A stretch of DNA of 64,000 bases from Nioella aestuarii (lineage in GTDB: Bacteria > Pseudomonadota > Alphaproteobacteria > Rhodobacterales > Rhodobacteraceae): positions 7,608 through 71,607 of the forward strand of contig NZ_JBPBBA010000018.1 of NCBI RefSeq assembly GCF_050896395.1, written 5' to 3'. Within the stretch, counting starts at the first letter, position 1, and every line of letters begins with the position of its first letter. The notes under the pieces were generated by a model. The model was given only the letters and a program-made list of their open reading frames with translations. It made no database searches and was not told where the DNA came from. Of this stretch, positions 15,597 to 24,613 are shown one piece after another. The translations under genes and the position numbers were made by a program.

Positions 15597-17372
15597 TCAG
15601 GCGGATTTTTGCGGCCGCATGTCGGCAGCATCGATCCCTGCCACCGCGACCGGCTTTTTCATCGCGTCCCGGCGGAAAGGTTCACCCAGTTCCTGGTTGA
15701 TCAGCGCCTCGATCAGCGTGGTCTTGCCAGCGGCCTGATCCTTGAGCGCTTGATCGAGCGCCTCGGACAGCTCGTCCATGGTGCGCGCGACAACGCCTTG
15801 CAGGCCACAGGCCTTTGCGATGCCAGCGTAGCTGACTTGCGTGTCCAGTTCGGTGCCGACGAAGTTGTCGTCATACCACAGTGTCGAGTTCCGCTTCTCG
15901 GCACCCCACTGGTAGTTGCGGAACACAACTTGGGTCACAGCGGGCCACTCACTGCGGCCAATAGCGGTCAGTTCCGTCACGGCGATGCCAAACGCCCCGT
16001 CACCGGAGAAGCCCACGACCGGCGTGTCCGGGCAGGCGATCTTGGCGCCCACGACGGCAGGCAACCCGTATCCACAGGGGCCAAACAAGCCCGGTGCCAA
16101 GTATTTCCGCCCCTCTTCAAACGACGGATAGGCGTTGCCGATGGCGCAGTTGTTGCCGATATCGGACGAAATGATCGCTTCTTTCGGCAGGGACCGTTGG
16201 ATCGCGCGCCAGGCCATGCGGGGGCTCATCCAATCGGGCTTATCGGCGCGGGCGCGTTCGTTCCAGGTGGTGCCGGGATCGTCATCTTCGTGGTCCATCG
16301 AGGACAGCTGCTGTGCCCAGGCAGACTTGGTTTGTGCGATACGCGCCTTGCGCTCGGCCCGGCCATCGTCACCGGCGGTCTCGGACAGCTGCTCGAGGAT
16401 CGAGGTTGCGACTTTCTTGGCGTCACCAACGATGCCGACCGTGACCGGCTTGGTCAGGCCGATACGGTCCGGGTTAATGTCCACCTGGATGATCTTGGCG
16501 TTTTGCGGCCAGTAGTCGATCCCATAGCCCGGCAGGGTCGAGAACGGATTCAGGCGCGTGCCCAGGCACAAGACGACATCGGCCTGGCTGATCAGCTCCA
16601 TCCCGGCCTTCGATCCGTTATAGCCGAGAGGCCCGGCGAATAGCGGGTGCGAACCTGGGAAGGCGTCATTGTGCTGGTAGCCCACGCAAACCGGGGCATC
16701 CAGACGTTCGGCCAGTGCCATGGATGCGGGGATCGCGCCGCCGATGACCACGCCTGCGCCGTTCAGAATGACGGGCGACTTGGCTTCGGACAGCAGGCGG
16801 GCAGCTTCTGCCACGGCTTCTTCACCGCCGCCGGGGCGTTCAAATTCCACAATGGCGGGCAGGTTGATGTCGATCACCTGGGTCCAGTAGTCACGCGGCA
16901 TGTTGATCTGTGCAGGGGCCGAGGCACGCTTGGCGTTGATGATCACCCGGTTCAGCACTTCGGCCACGCGCGACGGATCACGCACTTCTTCCTGATAGGC
17001 CACCATGTCCTTGAAGGCGGCCATCTGTTCCACTTCCTGGAAGCCGCCCTGCCCAATTGATTTATTGGCGGCCTGCGGCGTGACCAGCAGCAGCGGGGTG
17101 TGGTTCCAATAGGCGGTTTTCACTGCCGTGACGAAGTTGGTGATGCCGGGGCCGTTCTGGGCGATCATCATGCTCATCTTGCCGGAGGCGCGGGTATAGC
17201 CATCGGCCATCATCCCGCCGGATCCTTCATGAGCGCAGTCCCAGAAACGGATGCCCGCTTGCGGGAACAGGTCGGAGATCGGCATGAAGGCGGAACCGAT
17301 GATGCCAAAGGCATCTTCGATCCCGTGCATTTGCAGCACTTTTACAAAGGCTTCTTCGGTCGTCATTTTCAT
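15597..17372 (-). CDS. xsc: Sulfoacetaldehyde acetyltransferase
   Basis: A 591-residue thiamine-diphosphate enzyme that converts sulfoacetaldehyde and phosphate to acetyl phosphate and sulfite, the desulfonating step of taurine degradation. The N-terminus MKMTTEEAFVKVLQMHGIE is characteristic of Xsc. The ThDP glutamate lies in CAHEGSGGMMADGY and the diphosphate motif in GFSGDGAFG...FRN. The ATG at 17372 is chosen from GGAG upstream and family starts; an earlier start at 17405 adds 11 atypical residues. It follows tauR on the same strand, 87 bases apart. Confidence 0.97.
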   Translation of the reverse strand: MKMTTEEAFVKVLQMHGIEDAFGIIGSAFMPISDLFPQAGIRFWDCAHEGSGGMMADGYTRASGKMSMMIAQNGPGITNFVTAVKTAYWNHTPLLLVTPQAANKSIGQGGFQEVEQMAAFKDMVAYQEEVRDPSRVAEVLNRVIINAKRASAPAQINMPRDYWTQVIDINLPAIVEFERPGGGEEAVAEAARLLSEAKSPVILNGAGVVIGGAIPASMALAERLDAPVCVGYQHNDAFPGSHPLFAGPLGYNGSKAGMELISQADVVLCLGTRLNPFSTLPGYGIDYWPQNAKIIQVDINPDRIGLTKPVTVGIVGDAKKVATSILEQLSETAGDDGRAERKARIAQTKSAWAQQLSSMDHEDDDPGTTWNERARADKPDWMSPRMAWRAIQRSLPKEAIISSDIGNNCAIGNAYPSFEEGRKYLAPGLFGPCGYGLPAVVGAKIACPDTPVVGFSGDGAFGIAVTELTAIGRSEWPAVTQVVFRNYQWGAEKRNSTLWYDDNFVGTELDTQVSYAGIAKACGLQGVVARTMDELSEALDQALKDQAAGKTTLIEALINQELGEPFRRDAMKKPVAVAGIDAADMRPQKSA

Positions 17373-17459
17373 TTGGGATGTCTCCACGGCAAAGGATTGG
17401 CACAAGATGTGCTTTGGCGTCGTTTGTAGCGACTCGCCCTGCCCTGTCGTTAGGGCCAG

Positions 17460-18974
17460 TTAGCGCGGCTCGCTATGGCCAATGCCGGCGATTTCTTCTG
17501 CGATCCGGCGAATGCCTTCGGGGATTTTTTCAGAAGAGATGGAACTGTAGGCCAGCCTGTAAAACCGCCGTGCGTCATCCGCCGGGCTGAAGAAGCTGCG
17601 GCCCGGTTCAATGACCACACCGCGTTCATAAAGCCGGTAGGCCAATAGCTCTGTATCCACCCGCGGCGGGGCCGCCATCCAAAAGCTTGATCCACCCGTG
17701 GCAACAGCACCAGATATCGTCAGGCCGTTCTTTTCAATGGCTTCGGCCATGACCGTCCGGCGGGTTTCGTAGGCCTTGCGCATACGGTTGATCTGCGCGT
17801 CGTAATGGCCGAGCGACAGAAAATAGGCGACCGTCCGCTGGATGTGGCCCGGCGGGTGGCGGAGCACCAAAGCCCTCAGCGCGCGGGCTTCGCGGATGAA
17901 TTCCTCATCCGCCACCACGTAACCAAGCCGCAAACCAGGGAAGAGCGATTTGGAAAACGACCCGATATAGATCACCGCTCCGCTGTCATCCATCGACTTC
18001 AGCGCGGGTGAAGGCGCGTTCTTGAACGACAGCTCAAATTCGTAGTCATCCTCGACCACCACAAAGCCGCGTTCAGTCGCCAGTTCCAGCAGCCGTCTGC
18101 GACGGTCCACCGGCATCGTCATATTGGTGGGGCAGTGATGCGACACGGTGGTAAAGACCACGTCCGTGTCGGGGGGCAAGTTTTCGGGTGGCAGGCCCTC
18201 GTCATCCACATCGACGGGCACCAGATGACAGCGGGTCTGCGTCAGGATCTCTCGCAGTCCGGGATAGGTCGGGTTTTCCAGCACCGCCTTGCGTCGCTGT
18301 GTCAGAAGGATCTGCGCTGTCATCCAAAGGGCGTTCTGCGCGCCCATGGTGATCAGGATTTCCTCTTTCCGCGCGGCAATGCCCCGGCGCGGCAGGATAT
18401 GGCGCTGAATATGTTCCAGCAGGCGTTCATCGTCTTCTTCGTAGCGATCCGCGGTCAGGATCTTGAAATCCTTCTGTCCCAGTGCCTGCAATCCGCATTG
18501 CCGCCATGTCTGATGGGAAAACAGTGAAGGGTCCGCCTGCCCGTAGATGAAGGGATACGGGTATTCATGCCAGTTTGCGGGTCTGAGCGGCAAAGCCGGG
18601 CTGTCGAAGCGCTGACCGATCGCCCGCGACCAGTCTATGCCAGCCTTTGCAGGGCGCCCTGTCAGGTCAAATTCAGGCGGCGTGGGCGCCGTATCTGACA
18701 CAAAATACCCCGAACGCCCCCGCGAAATCAGGTAATCATCAGCCACCAATTCGGTATAGGCGTTCGTAACGGTGATCCGGCTTATGCCAAGGTGCACAGC
18801 CAGTTTCCGACTAGATGGCAGCTTTTCCCCGGGTCTGAAACGACCCGACAGAATGCCCTCGGCCACAAGCCGTTGCACCTTCTGTTGAAGGGTTCCCTCG
18901 GCCTGAGCATCAAGGAAAAAGGATTCCACCGGGATCGTCACGACTGGACTTTGCCTCTGATTGACCTTGGTCAC
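17460..18974 (-). CDS. tauR: MocR-type (GntR/aminotransferase) regulator of taurine metabolism
   Basis: A 504-residue fusion. Residues ~28-95 form a GntR winged helix (LPSSRKLAVHLGISRITVTN), and ~130-500 form a fold-type-I aminotransferase-like domain with the PLP lysine K342 in GSFSKSLFPGLRLGY and EDDYEFE before it. TauR of Rhodobacter capsulatus activates taurine genes in response to taurine. Here it lies between xsc and the divergent tpa, the typical TauR context. A direct repeat with the TauR-like half-site CTGGACT occurs upstream of tauA. Confidence 0.94.
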   Translation of the reverse strand: MTKVNQRQSPVVTIPVESFFLDAQAEGTLQQKVQRLVAEGILSGRFRPGEKLPSSRKLAVHLGISRITVTNAYTELVADDYLISRGRSGYFVSDTAPTPPEFDLTGRPAKAGIDWSRAIGQRFDSPALPLRPANWHEYPYPFIYGQADPSLFSHQTWRQCGLQALGQKDFKILTADRYEEDDERLLEHIQRHILPRRGIAARKEEILITMGAQNALWMTAQILLTQRRKAVLENPTYPGLREILTQTRCHLVPVDVDDEGLPPENLPPDTDVVFTTVSHHCPTNMTMPVDRRRRLLELATERGFVVVEDDYEFELSFKNAPSPALKSMDDSGAVIYIGSFSKSLFPGLRLGYVVADEEFIREARALRALVLRHPPGHIQRTVAYFLSLGHYDAQINRMRKAYETRRTVMAEAIEKNGLTISGAVATGGSSFWMAAPPRVDTELLAYRLYERGVVIEPGRSFFSPADDARRFYRLAYSSISSEKIPEGIRRIAEEIAGIGHSEPR

Positions 18975-19102
18975 TCCACATGCGCGGGCCGCTCCCTCCT
19001 TGTCAATCCTCTGGCGCTATGCATGGATAGGCTCTGGCCCTATCTGGCACAGGCACAACCCGGCACTGTGAACTCAGAGACCGTTTTCCGGTGGAGAAAG
19101 AT

Positions 19103-20503
19103 ATGAACACCCCCTTCAACCCGAATGATATCAGCCATGTGATCGAGGCTGACCGCGCCAATGTCTGGCACCATCTCGTGCAGCACAAACCCTTCGAAAC
19201 CGGCGAACCCCGGATCATCGTCGAGGGCAAGGGCATGCGGGTCTGGGACGCCAATGGCAAGGAATATATCGACGCCGTGTCCGGTGCCGTTTGGACTGTC
19301 AATGTCGGCTACGGCCGCAAGCGCATTGCCGACGCGGTGCATGAACAGCTGATGAAGATGTGCTACTTTGCGCAGGCCGCAGGCTCGATCCCCGGTGCGC
19401 TTTTTGCCGAGAAACTGATCGAGAAGATGCCAGGCATGTCGCGCGTCTACTACACGAATTCAGGGTCGGAAGCGAACGAGAAAGCGTTCAAGATGGTCCG
19501 CCAGATCGCCCACAAGAAGTACGGCGGCAAGAAGACCAAGATCCTCTATCGCGACCGCGATTACCATGGCTCCACCCTCGCCGCGATGTCGGCAGGCGGC
19601 CAGGACGAACGCAACATGCAATACGGCCCCTTCGCGCCCGATTTCGTGCGCGTCCCCCACTGCATGGAATACCGTAAGGAAGAGCTTGGCCTTGGCCATC
19701 TCTCGGGCCGTGACTTCGGCATCGCCGCGGCAAACCTGATCGAAGAGGTAATTCTGCGCGAAGGGCCGGAAACCGTTGGCGCGCTCTGCCTCGAACCCGT
19801 GACCGCCGGCGGCGGTGTCATCGAAGCGCCCGAGGGTTACTGGGATCGCGTGCAGGAGATCTGCAAACAATATGAAGTGCTGCTGCATATCGACGAGGTC
19901 GTCTGTGGCGTTGGACGCACCGGCACCCAGTGGTTCGGCTACCAGCATTACGGCATCAAGCCCGACTTCGTGACCATGGCCAAGGGCGTGGCCTCCGGCT
20001 ATGCCGCCATCGCCTGCATGGTGACCACCGAGGAGGTGTTCGACCTGTTCAAGACCGACCCCTCGGACAAGCTCAACCACTTCCGCGACATCTCCACCTT
20101 CGGCGGCTGCACCGGCGGCCCGGCAGCGGCGCTGGAGAATATGGCGATCATCGAGGAAGAGGGTCTTCTGGAAAACTGCACCAAGATGGGTGCGCGGATG
20201 ATGGGCAACCTTCAGGCGTTGATGGACAAGCACCAGATCATCGGCGACGTGCGCGGCAAGGGCCTTTTCCTGGGGGCGGAACTGGTCAAGGATCGCGAAA
20301 CCAAGGAACCCGTCGATGAAAAGGACGTGATGGCCGTGGTGGGCGAATGCGCCGCGCTTGGCGTGATCATCGGCGCCTCGAACCGCTCGATCCCCGGCAG
20401 AAACAACGTGCTGTGCTTCAGCCCGGCGCTGATCGCCACCGCCGAGGATATCGACGCGATCACCGATGCCGTGGACAAGGCGCTGACCAAGATCTTCGGC
20501 TAA
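19103..20503 (+). CDS. tpa: Taurine:pyruvate aminotransferase
   Basis: A 466-residue class III aminotransferase that converts taurine and pyruvate to sulfoacetaldehyde and alanine, feeding Xsc. The PLP lysine is K294 in TMAKGVASGY, and D264 in HIDEVVCGVGRTG binds the pyridine nitrogen. The ATG at 19103 follows a GGAGAAAG ribosome site; an upstream GTG is possible but would include it. The gene is divergent from tauR across ~130 bases and ends with a strong terminator, convergent with tauC. Confidence 0.96.
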   Translation: MNTPFNPNDISHVIEADRANVWHHLVQHKPFETGEPRIIVEGKGMRVWDANGKEYIDAVSGAVWTVNVGYGRKRIADAVHEQLMKMCYFAQAAGSIPGALFAEKLIEKMPGMSRVYYTNSGSEANEKAFKMVRQIAHKKYGGKKTKILYRDRDYHGSTLAAMSAGGQDERNMQYGPFAPDFVRVPHCMEYRKEELGLGHLSGRDFGIAAANLIEEVILREGPETVGALCLEPVTAGGGVIEAPEGYWDRVQEICKQYEVLLHIDEVVCGVGRTGTQWFGYQHYGIKPDFVTMAKGVASGYAAIACMVTTEEVFDLFKTDPSDKLNHFRDISTFGGCTGGPAAALENMAIIEEEGLLENCTKMGARMMGNLQALMDKHQIIGDVRGKGLFLGAELVKDRETKEPVDEKDVMAVVGECAALGVIIGASNRSIPGRNNVLCFSPALIATAEDIDAITDAVDKALTKIFG

Positions 20504-20527
20504 GCCCGGCGCATAGACCTGACCCAG

Positions 20528-20566
20528 AAGGCCCCGTGGACCGATCCGTCCCCGGGGCCTTTTTTT
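20528..20566 (+). terminator. Rho-independent terminator of tpa
   Basis: A 9-base stem AAGGCCCCG/CGGGGCCTT with a 16-base loop is followed by seven T residues, starting 25 bases after the tpa stop. Confidence 0.88.
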
Positions 20567-20862
20567 CATGCCGAAACGCCCCGGCGCGCCCCGTCCATGC
20601 GACATCCGGTTCTCAAGCCCTCTGCCCTTCTTCTTTGTCCAAATACTCCGGGGTTTGGGGCAGCGCCCCAAGCGGGTCGATGCGCCGAAGGCGCAGCGAA
20701 ATCGTCCTGTGGGGATCATCATTCCTAACCATCTCTTACCGGCGACTTGGCCCTTCACAGCCGCCACAGGGCACGCATCTAGGGCCCGGCGGCCCGGTGA
20801 AGACCCCGCGTCAGCGGGGCGAACCGGGCCGCCCCCCGGTCGACGCCGCAGGCGGCGAAACG
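20567..20862. repeat. Intergenic region with a nested hairpin
   Basis: No gene is supported in this convergent gap. Bases 20788-20833 form a two-tier palindrome: outer arms GGCGGCCCGGT and ACCGGGCCGCC enclose inner arms CCCCGC and GCGGGG, with near-symmetric internal loops. The segment near 20636-20700 (AAATACTCCGGGG, GGGGCAGCGCCCC, GCGCCGAAGGCGC) resembles short G+C-rich elements common between genes in Rhodobacteraceae. Confidence 0.5.
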
Positions 20863-20888
20863 AAAAAGCCCCCGGCAGAACCGGGGGC
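20863..20888 (-). terminator. Rho-independent terminator of tauABC
   Basis: The stem GCCCCCGG/CCGGGGGC with a 5-base loop is followed on the minus strand by TTTTT, 26 bases beyond the tauC stop codon. Confidence 0.85.
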
Positions 20889-20914
20889 CTTTCAGAAGCT
20901 CCGAGGGCTGGCGA

Positions 20915-22189
20915 TCAGGCCTTGCCCTTCCAGGGCACCAGCACCCGCTCAGCCCAGCGCATCAGCATGTCGATCCCGTATCCGATGATCCCGATCAGGA
21001 TGATCCCCATGATCACGATATCGGTCAGCTGGAACTTCGACGCGGCCACGATCATCTGCCCGGCGCCCTGTTCGGCGGCCACCAGTTCCGCGGCCACGAC
21101 CGTGCCCCAACAGACCCCCATTGCAACGCGCGCACCGGTGAAGATCTCCGGCAGAGAGTTGGGGATGATCACGTGGCGCATGATCTGGCTTTTCGAGGCC
21201 CCCAGCGAATAGGCCGCGTGGATCTTCGAGATCGACACGCCGGATACACCCGCCCGTGCCGCAATGGTCATGATCCAGAGCGCGGCGAGGAACAGCAGGA
21301 AGATCTTGCCGCTTTCATCGATGCCAAACCAGATGATGACCAGCGGGATCAGTGCGAGCGGCGGCACCGGGCGCATGAATTCGACGATCGGGTCGAACCA
21401 GCCACGGAACCAGTTGCTGAGGCCCATTGCGTAGCCCAGCGGGATCCCCACGGCAGCCCCCAGCGCAAAGCCCGCCAGAACCCGGAAGAGCGAATATCCC
21501 AGATGCTCGGCAAGGGTGAAGCCACGATAGCCTTCATCCGCGATCTCAAGCAGACGATCCCAGACCGCTTCCGGCGAGGGCAGCCAGATGGGTTCCATCT
21601 GCATTCCGCCATTGGGAGTGAAGCGCACCGTACCCCGGCGGCTCAGCGTCACGACACCGTCGCCGGTATCGACCTCGCCCACTTCCGGCTCCAGCGGCTG
21701 GCCATTGATGGCGACCACGCGGAACCCGTCTTCGTCGGCCCCTTCGTCATTGTCGCCGGTCTGGATCAGGCTCGACCGGCCACCGCCGATCGCCGCGCTG
21801 TCATCGCGCGCAAACCCGTCACCGCCATCGGCGCCCTCGGGTGGCTCCACATCCTCGCCAACCGGGTGCACGATGACCCGCACGGTTGCGTCATCACGTT
21901 CACCCGCCGCGTTTTCGGCAGTGTAGGTAAAGCTGGTTTCGCCCAAAAACGGCCCCGGCGCGTGGATGGGAGAGATGACCGACCCGGTGAATGCGCCCCA
22001 GATCAGGAAGATCGACAGGACTGAAATGACCGAAGCCGCCCGGTTGGGGCGCACGGCACTTTCATCGCCGAAGGTCACGGTCTTGAGCGACGTGAAGTCG
22101 TGGCGCGATTCCCGCATTGAAGTGAAGGCTTTCACCGCCACGAAGGCCAGGACGAAGATGGCGACATAGATGACTGCAATCAACATCAC
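20915..22189 (-). CDS. tauC: Taurine ABC transporter permease with an unusual extracytoplasmic insertion
   Basis: A 424-residue protein, well above the ~270-300 usual for TauC/SsuC permeases. The C-terminal ~230 residues are the standard BPD permease with the EAA loop (YSLGASKSQIMRHVIIPNSLPE). The N-terminal ~190 residues contain two membrane segments (about 3-22 and 55-72). An acidic Ig/cadherin-like segment follows (ETSFTYTAENAAGERDDATV; ADGGDGFARDD; VVTLSRRGTVRFTPNGG). It overlaps tauB by 4 bases. The insertion may sit in the periplasm near TauA. The reading frame is intact, so this is not a sequencing frameshift. Confidence 0.9.
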   Translation of the reverse strand: MMLIAVIYVAIFVLAFVAVKAFTSMRESRHDFTSLKTVTFGDESAVRPNRAASVISVLSIFLIWGAFTGSVISPIHAPGPFLGETSFTYTAENAAGERDDATVRVIVHPVGEDVEPPEGADGGDGFARDDSAAIGGGRSSLIQTGDNDEGADEDGFRVVAINGQPLEPEVGEVDTGDGVVTLSRRGTVRFTPNGGMQMEPIWLPSPEAVWDRLLEIADEGYRGFTLAEHLGYSLFRVLAGFALGAAVGIPLGYAMGLSNWFRGWFDPIVEFMRPVPPLALIPLVIIWFGIDESGKIFLLFLAALWIMTIAARAGVSGVSISKIHAAYSLGASKSQIMRHVIIPNSLPEIFTGARVAMGVCWGTVVAAELVAAEQGAGQMIVAASKFQLTDIVIMGIILIGIIGYGIDMLMRWAERVLVPWKGKA

Positions 22190-22992
22190 GCGGCCCCCTC
22201 TGTGCGGCCCATGATCTCTTCTTCCATATCCCAGATCATCGACAGGATTTCTTCGCGCCGCTCTCCGAATTCGGGATGTTTCTTAACTTCTCGAAGGTCG
22301 GCATTCACGCCCATATCGGCAAAGGGCAACTGGTATTCCCGGTGCAGGCGTCCGGGTCTAGGGGCCATGACGATCAGCCGCTCGCCCAGAAGCAGCGCTT
22401 CCTCGACCGAGTGGGTGATCAGGATGATTGTCTTGCCGGTTTCCTTCCACAGCTTCAGCACCAGACCCTGCATCTTTTCGCGCGTCAGCGCGTCAAGCGC
22501 GCCCAGCGGTTCGTCCATCAAGATCACATCGGGGTCATTAGCAAGGCAGCGGGCAAGCGCCACACGCTGCTGCATTCCGCCCGAAAGTTCATAGACCGCC
22601 TTTTCCTTGAAATCCTGAAGGCCCACGGTTTCCAGAAGATGGTCGGTGATCTGGTCCCGTTCTTTCTTGGGCATACCTTTCATGCGGGGTCCGAAATCGA
22701 CGTTCTGGCGAACGCTCATCCATTCAAAGAGCGCGCCCTTCTGAAACACCATCCCGCGCTCGGCGTCAGGGCCGGACACATAGTGGCCATTGAGTTCGAT
22801 CTTGCCCTCGGTGGGGGCAAGAAAGCCCGCGATGATGTTGAGAAGAGTTGTCTTGCCGCAGCCCGAAGGGCCCAGGACAGACATGATCTCCCCTTCCTTA
22901 ATGGTCAGCGATACGTCCTTGAGCGCCTGTACGACCCCGCCATCCGGCAGATCGAAACGCATGGAGATGCTGTCGAGCACTAGCCCGGTCAT
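22186..22992 (-). CDS. tauB: Taurine ABC transporter ATP-binding protein
   Basis: A 268-residue ABC ATPase energising taurine import. Walker A is GPSGCGKTT (residues 41-49), the signature is LSGGMQQR (~145) and Walker B is VILMDEP followed by LGALD. The D-loop and the H-loop (ITHSVEEA) are intact. The stop overlaps the start of tauC; tauA lies 80 bases upstream, with a stable hairpin between them. Confidence 0.95.
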   Translation of the reverse strand: MTGLVLDSISMRFDLPDGGVVQALKDVSLTIKEGEIMSVLGPSGCGKTTLLNIIAGFLAPTEGKIELNGHYVSGPDAERGMVFQKGALFEWMSVRQNVDFGPRMKGMPKKERDQITDHLLETVGLQDFKEKAVYELSGGMQQRVALARCLANDPDVILMDEPLGALDALTREKMQGLVLKLWKETGKTIILITHSVEEALLLGERLIVMAPRPGRLHREYQLPFADMGVNADLREVKKHPEFGERREEILSMIWDMEEEIMGRTEGAA

Positions 22993-23032
22993 GCTGCCCT
23001 ACCTTCCCTGAAAAAGTGAAACTGTGCAGAGG

Positions 23033-23061
23033 GGATGGCGCGGCAAAGCTCCGCGCCATCC
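23033..23061 (-). promoter_or_regulatory. Intercistronic hairpin between tauA and tauB
   Basis: The 11-base perfect arms GGATGGCGCGG and CCGCGCCATCC enclose a 7-base loop. No T-run follows on the minus strand, so it is more likely an mRNA-stabilising element or partial attenuator. Such elements raise the level of the binding protein over the membrane subunits in many ABC operons. Confidence 0.6.
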
Positions 23062-23072
23062 GATAACAGGGA

Positions 23073-24074
23073 TCACATCCCGTCATGCACCATTTGCAGT
23101 GGGCCAGTGTTGACCGCACTTTCGTAGGACTCGCGTGCCGAGTCGATGTTGCCGGTCGCAACGAAGAAGTTGCCTACTTCCAGAAGGAAGTTCTGGGTAC
23201 CGCCGCCGAGCCATGTCTCGGACAGCTGCTCTTCCACGGATGGGAAGACGAAGCCGGCCATGGTGGCGGCGGTCGCGTCTTCATCCATACCTGCGTCGCG
23301 TGCGATCACCGGCAGCATTTCGTCGGTATGCTCACCCGAATTCCACATGGCGTTCATGTCGGCGGTGACTGACAGGAAAGCGGCCAACAGTTCCGGCTCT
23401 TCTTCTGCGAAGGACGCGGGGACCGAGGTCACGTCGAAGACGTAGATGCCCAGTTCCTGCTTTTCCGCGCCGGTCAGCAGGGTGTTGCCATGTTCCATCA
23501 TGCGGCGCAGCGCACCACCCCAGCCACAGGCCATGTCGAGCGAGCCCTGGGCCAGCGCGGCGGCGGAATCGGCGGGTGCCATGTCCACAACCTCGAGGCT
23601 GCTGACGTCGATGCCGAAATGCTCCATCTGGCGCAGGAAGCCGTAATGGGCGGCGGTGCCGATCGGCACGCCCACTCGGGCACCGGCCAGATCCTCGACG
23701 TTGGATGCGTCGATTTCCATCGATTCATGCACAACGCAGTTGTCGTTGTCAGAGTAGCTGACTGCCACGTCCACAACCTGGATGTCCTGCCCGGCAGAGG
23801 CCGCGACCACGAAGGGCGGCACGCCCTGGCTGACCGAGATGTGCACGTCGCCCGACGCCATTGCGGCGGACATGGCGGTGCCGGTATCGAAGGCACGCCA
23901 GTTGATGGTCACGCCCATCTCTTCTTCGTAGATCCCCATCTGCTTGGCATATTCGAACGGCATCGGCCATTCGAGGAAGTAGGCGACGGTGATCTCCTCC
24001 AGCCCTTGGGCGAAAGAGGCCTGCGCGCTCATCACCAGGCCAATCGCCGTTCCGGCAAGTGCGAATTTCTTCAT
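23073..24074 (-). CDS. tauA: Taurine-binding periplasmic protein
   Basis: A 333-residue substrate-binding protein with signal peptide MKKFALAGTAIGLVMSAQASFAQ, so the mature protein starts near residue 23. Core motifs of the TauA/SsuA family are present (VTINWRAFDTGTAMSAAMASGDV, ARVGVPIGTAAHYGFL). The ATG at 24074 is preferred because GGGAGA lies upstream and the signal peptide starts there. It is the first gene of tauABC and has a TauR-type direct repeat ~100 bases upstream. Confidence 0.95.
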   Translation of the reverse strand: MKKFALAGTAIGLVMSAQASFAQGLEEITVAYFLEWPMPFEYAKQMGIYEEEMGVTINWRAFDTGTAMSAAMASGDVHISVSQGVPPFVVAASAGQDIQVVDVAVSYSDNDNCVVHESMEIDASNVEDLAGARVGVPIGTAAHYGFLRQMEHFGIDVSSLEVVDMAPADSAAALAQGSLDMACGWGGALRRMMEHGNTLLTGAEKQELGIYVFDVTSVPASFAEEEPELLAAFLSVTADMNAMWNSGEHTDEMLPVIARDAGMDEDATAATMAGFVFPSVEEQLSETWLGGGTQNFLLEVGNFFVATGNIDSARESYESAVNTGPLQMVHDGM

Positions 24075-24176
24075 TCGTAGTCTCCCTGTTCTCAGCGCGG
24101 TGTTGCCCGCGCCCATGCTTTTTGCATGAATCAGCTTGCGAGGGTGAAAGCGCTTACGTCAAGGATATCGTTCTGG

Positions 24177-24206
24177 CTGGACTGATGAAGTTCTCAGTCT
24201 GGACTG
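24177..24206. promoter_or_regulatory. Probable TauR operator (direct repeat CTGGACTG)
   Basis: Two exact copies of CTGGACTG lie at 24177-24184 and 24199-24206, 22 bases apart and so on the same face of the helix. They are ~105-130 bases upstream of tauA. MocR-type regulators, including TauR of R. capsulatus, bind direct repeats of this kind. The match to the published TauR motif is from memory and was not computed. Confidence 0.65.
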
Positions 24207-24312
24207 GTAGATTAAGTTCTGGAATATCCCCGATTTCAGATTTCCGAAGAGCGGTGCATTTTCTTGGCACATCGCCCGAATTTCAGGCCCGCCATGAACA
24301 AAAAAGCCCAGG

Positions 24313-24495
24313 TCAGTGCAGCCGGTCACTGACCTCGGCCAACGCCTCTGCCGCCGCCTCCAGATCTTCGGGGTCCTGCGAGGGCACTGCGTAGCTGCCA
24401 TTCAGCCAGCGGCCCAGGTCCACATCGGCACAGCGTCGCGAACAGAAGGGGCGGTATTTCTGATCCGTGTCTTTGGTGCAGATCGGGCAGGACAT
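24313..24495 (-). CDS. yacG: DNA gyrase inhibitor YacG (zinc protein)
   Basis: A 60-residue zinc-ribbon protein with ligands C3, C6, C18 and C22 (CPICT ... FCSRRC) and the conserved DLGRWLNGSYAVP segment. YacG binds GyrB and inhibits gyrase in E. coli. The ATG at 24495 gives the canonical MSCP start; an earlier ATG at 24525 adds 10 atypical residues. In many alphaproteobacteria it directly follows the RNase E/G gene. Here a P450 on the opposite strand separates the two. Confidence 0.92.
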   Translation of the reverse strand: MSCPICTKDTDQKYRPFCSRRCADVDLGRWLNGSYAVPSQDPEDLEAAAEALAEVSDRLH

Positions 24496-24613
24496 GGGCA
24501 GCGCTCCGTTGTGACGGGACGTCATATTGCCATCATGCGCGCCGGGATGCCAGCCCGCTTGCCGCCTGTTGCCACCTGCCCTAGCGTGAGAGTACGGGAG
24601 AGGGGAATTTCAC

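Noticed and set aside
15609..16643. 344-aa plus-strand frame over xsc
   Set aside because: It is antisense to xsc; low-complexity Arg/Gly-rich translation.
19031..19050. TauR half-sites (CTGGC...CTGGC) before tpa
   Set aside because: The spacing is 10 bases and the match stops at CTGG, unlike the exact CTGGACTG pair upstream of tauA.
19460..20767. 435-aa minus-strand frame over tpa
   Set aside because: It is antisense to tpa, which has full catalytic motifs and its own terminator; no ribosome site or family match.
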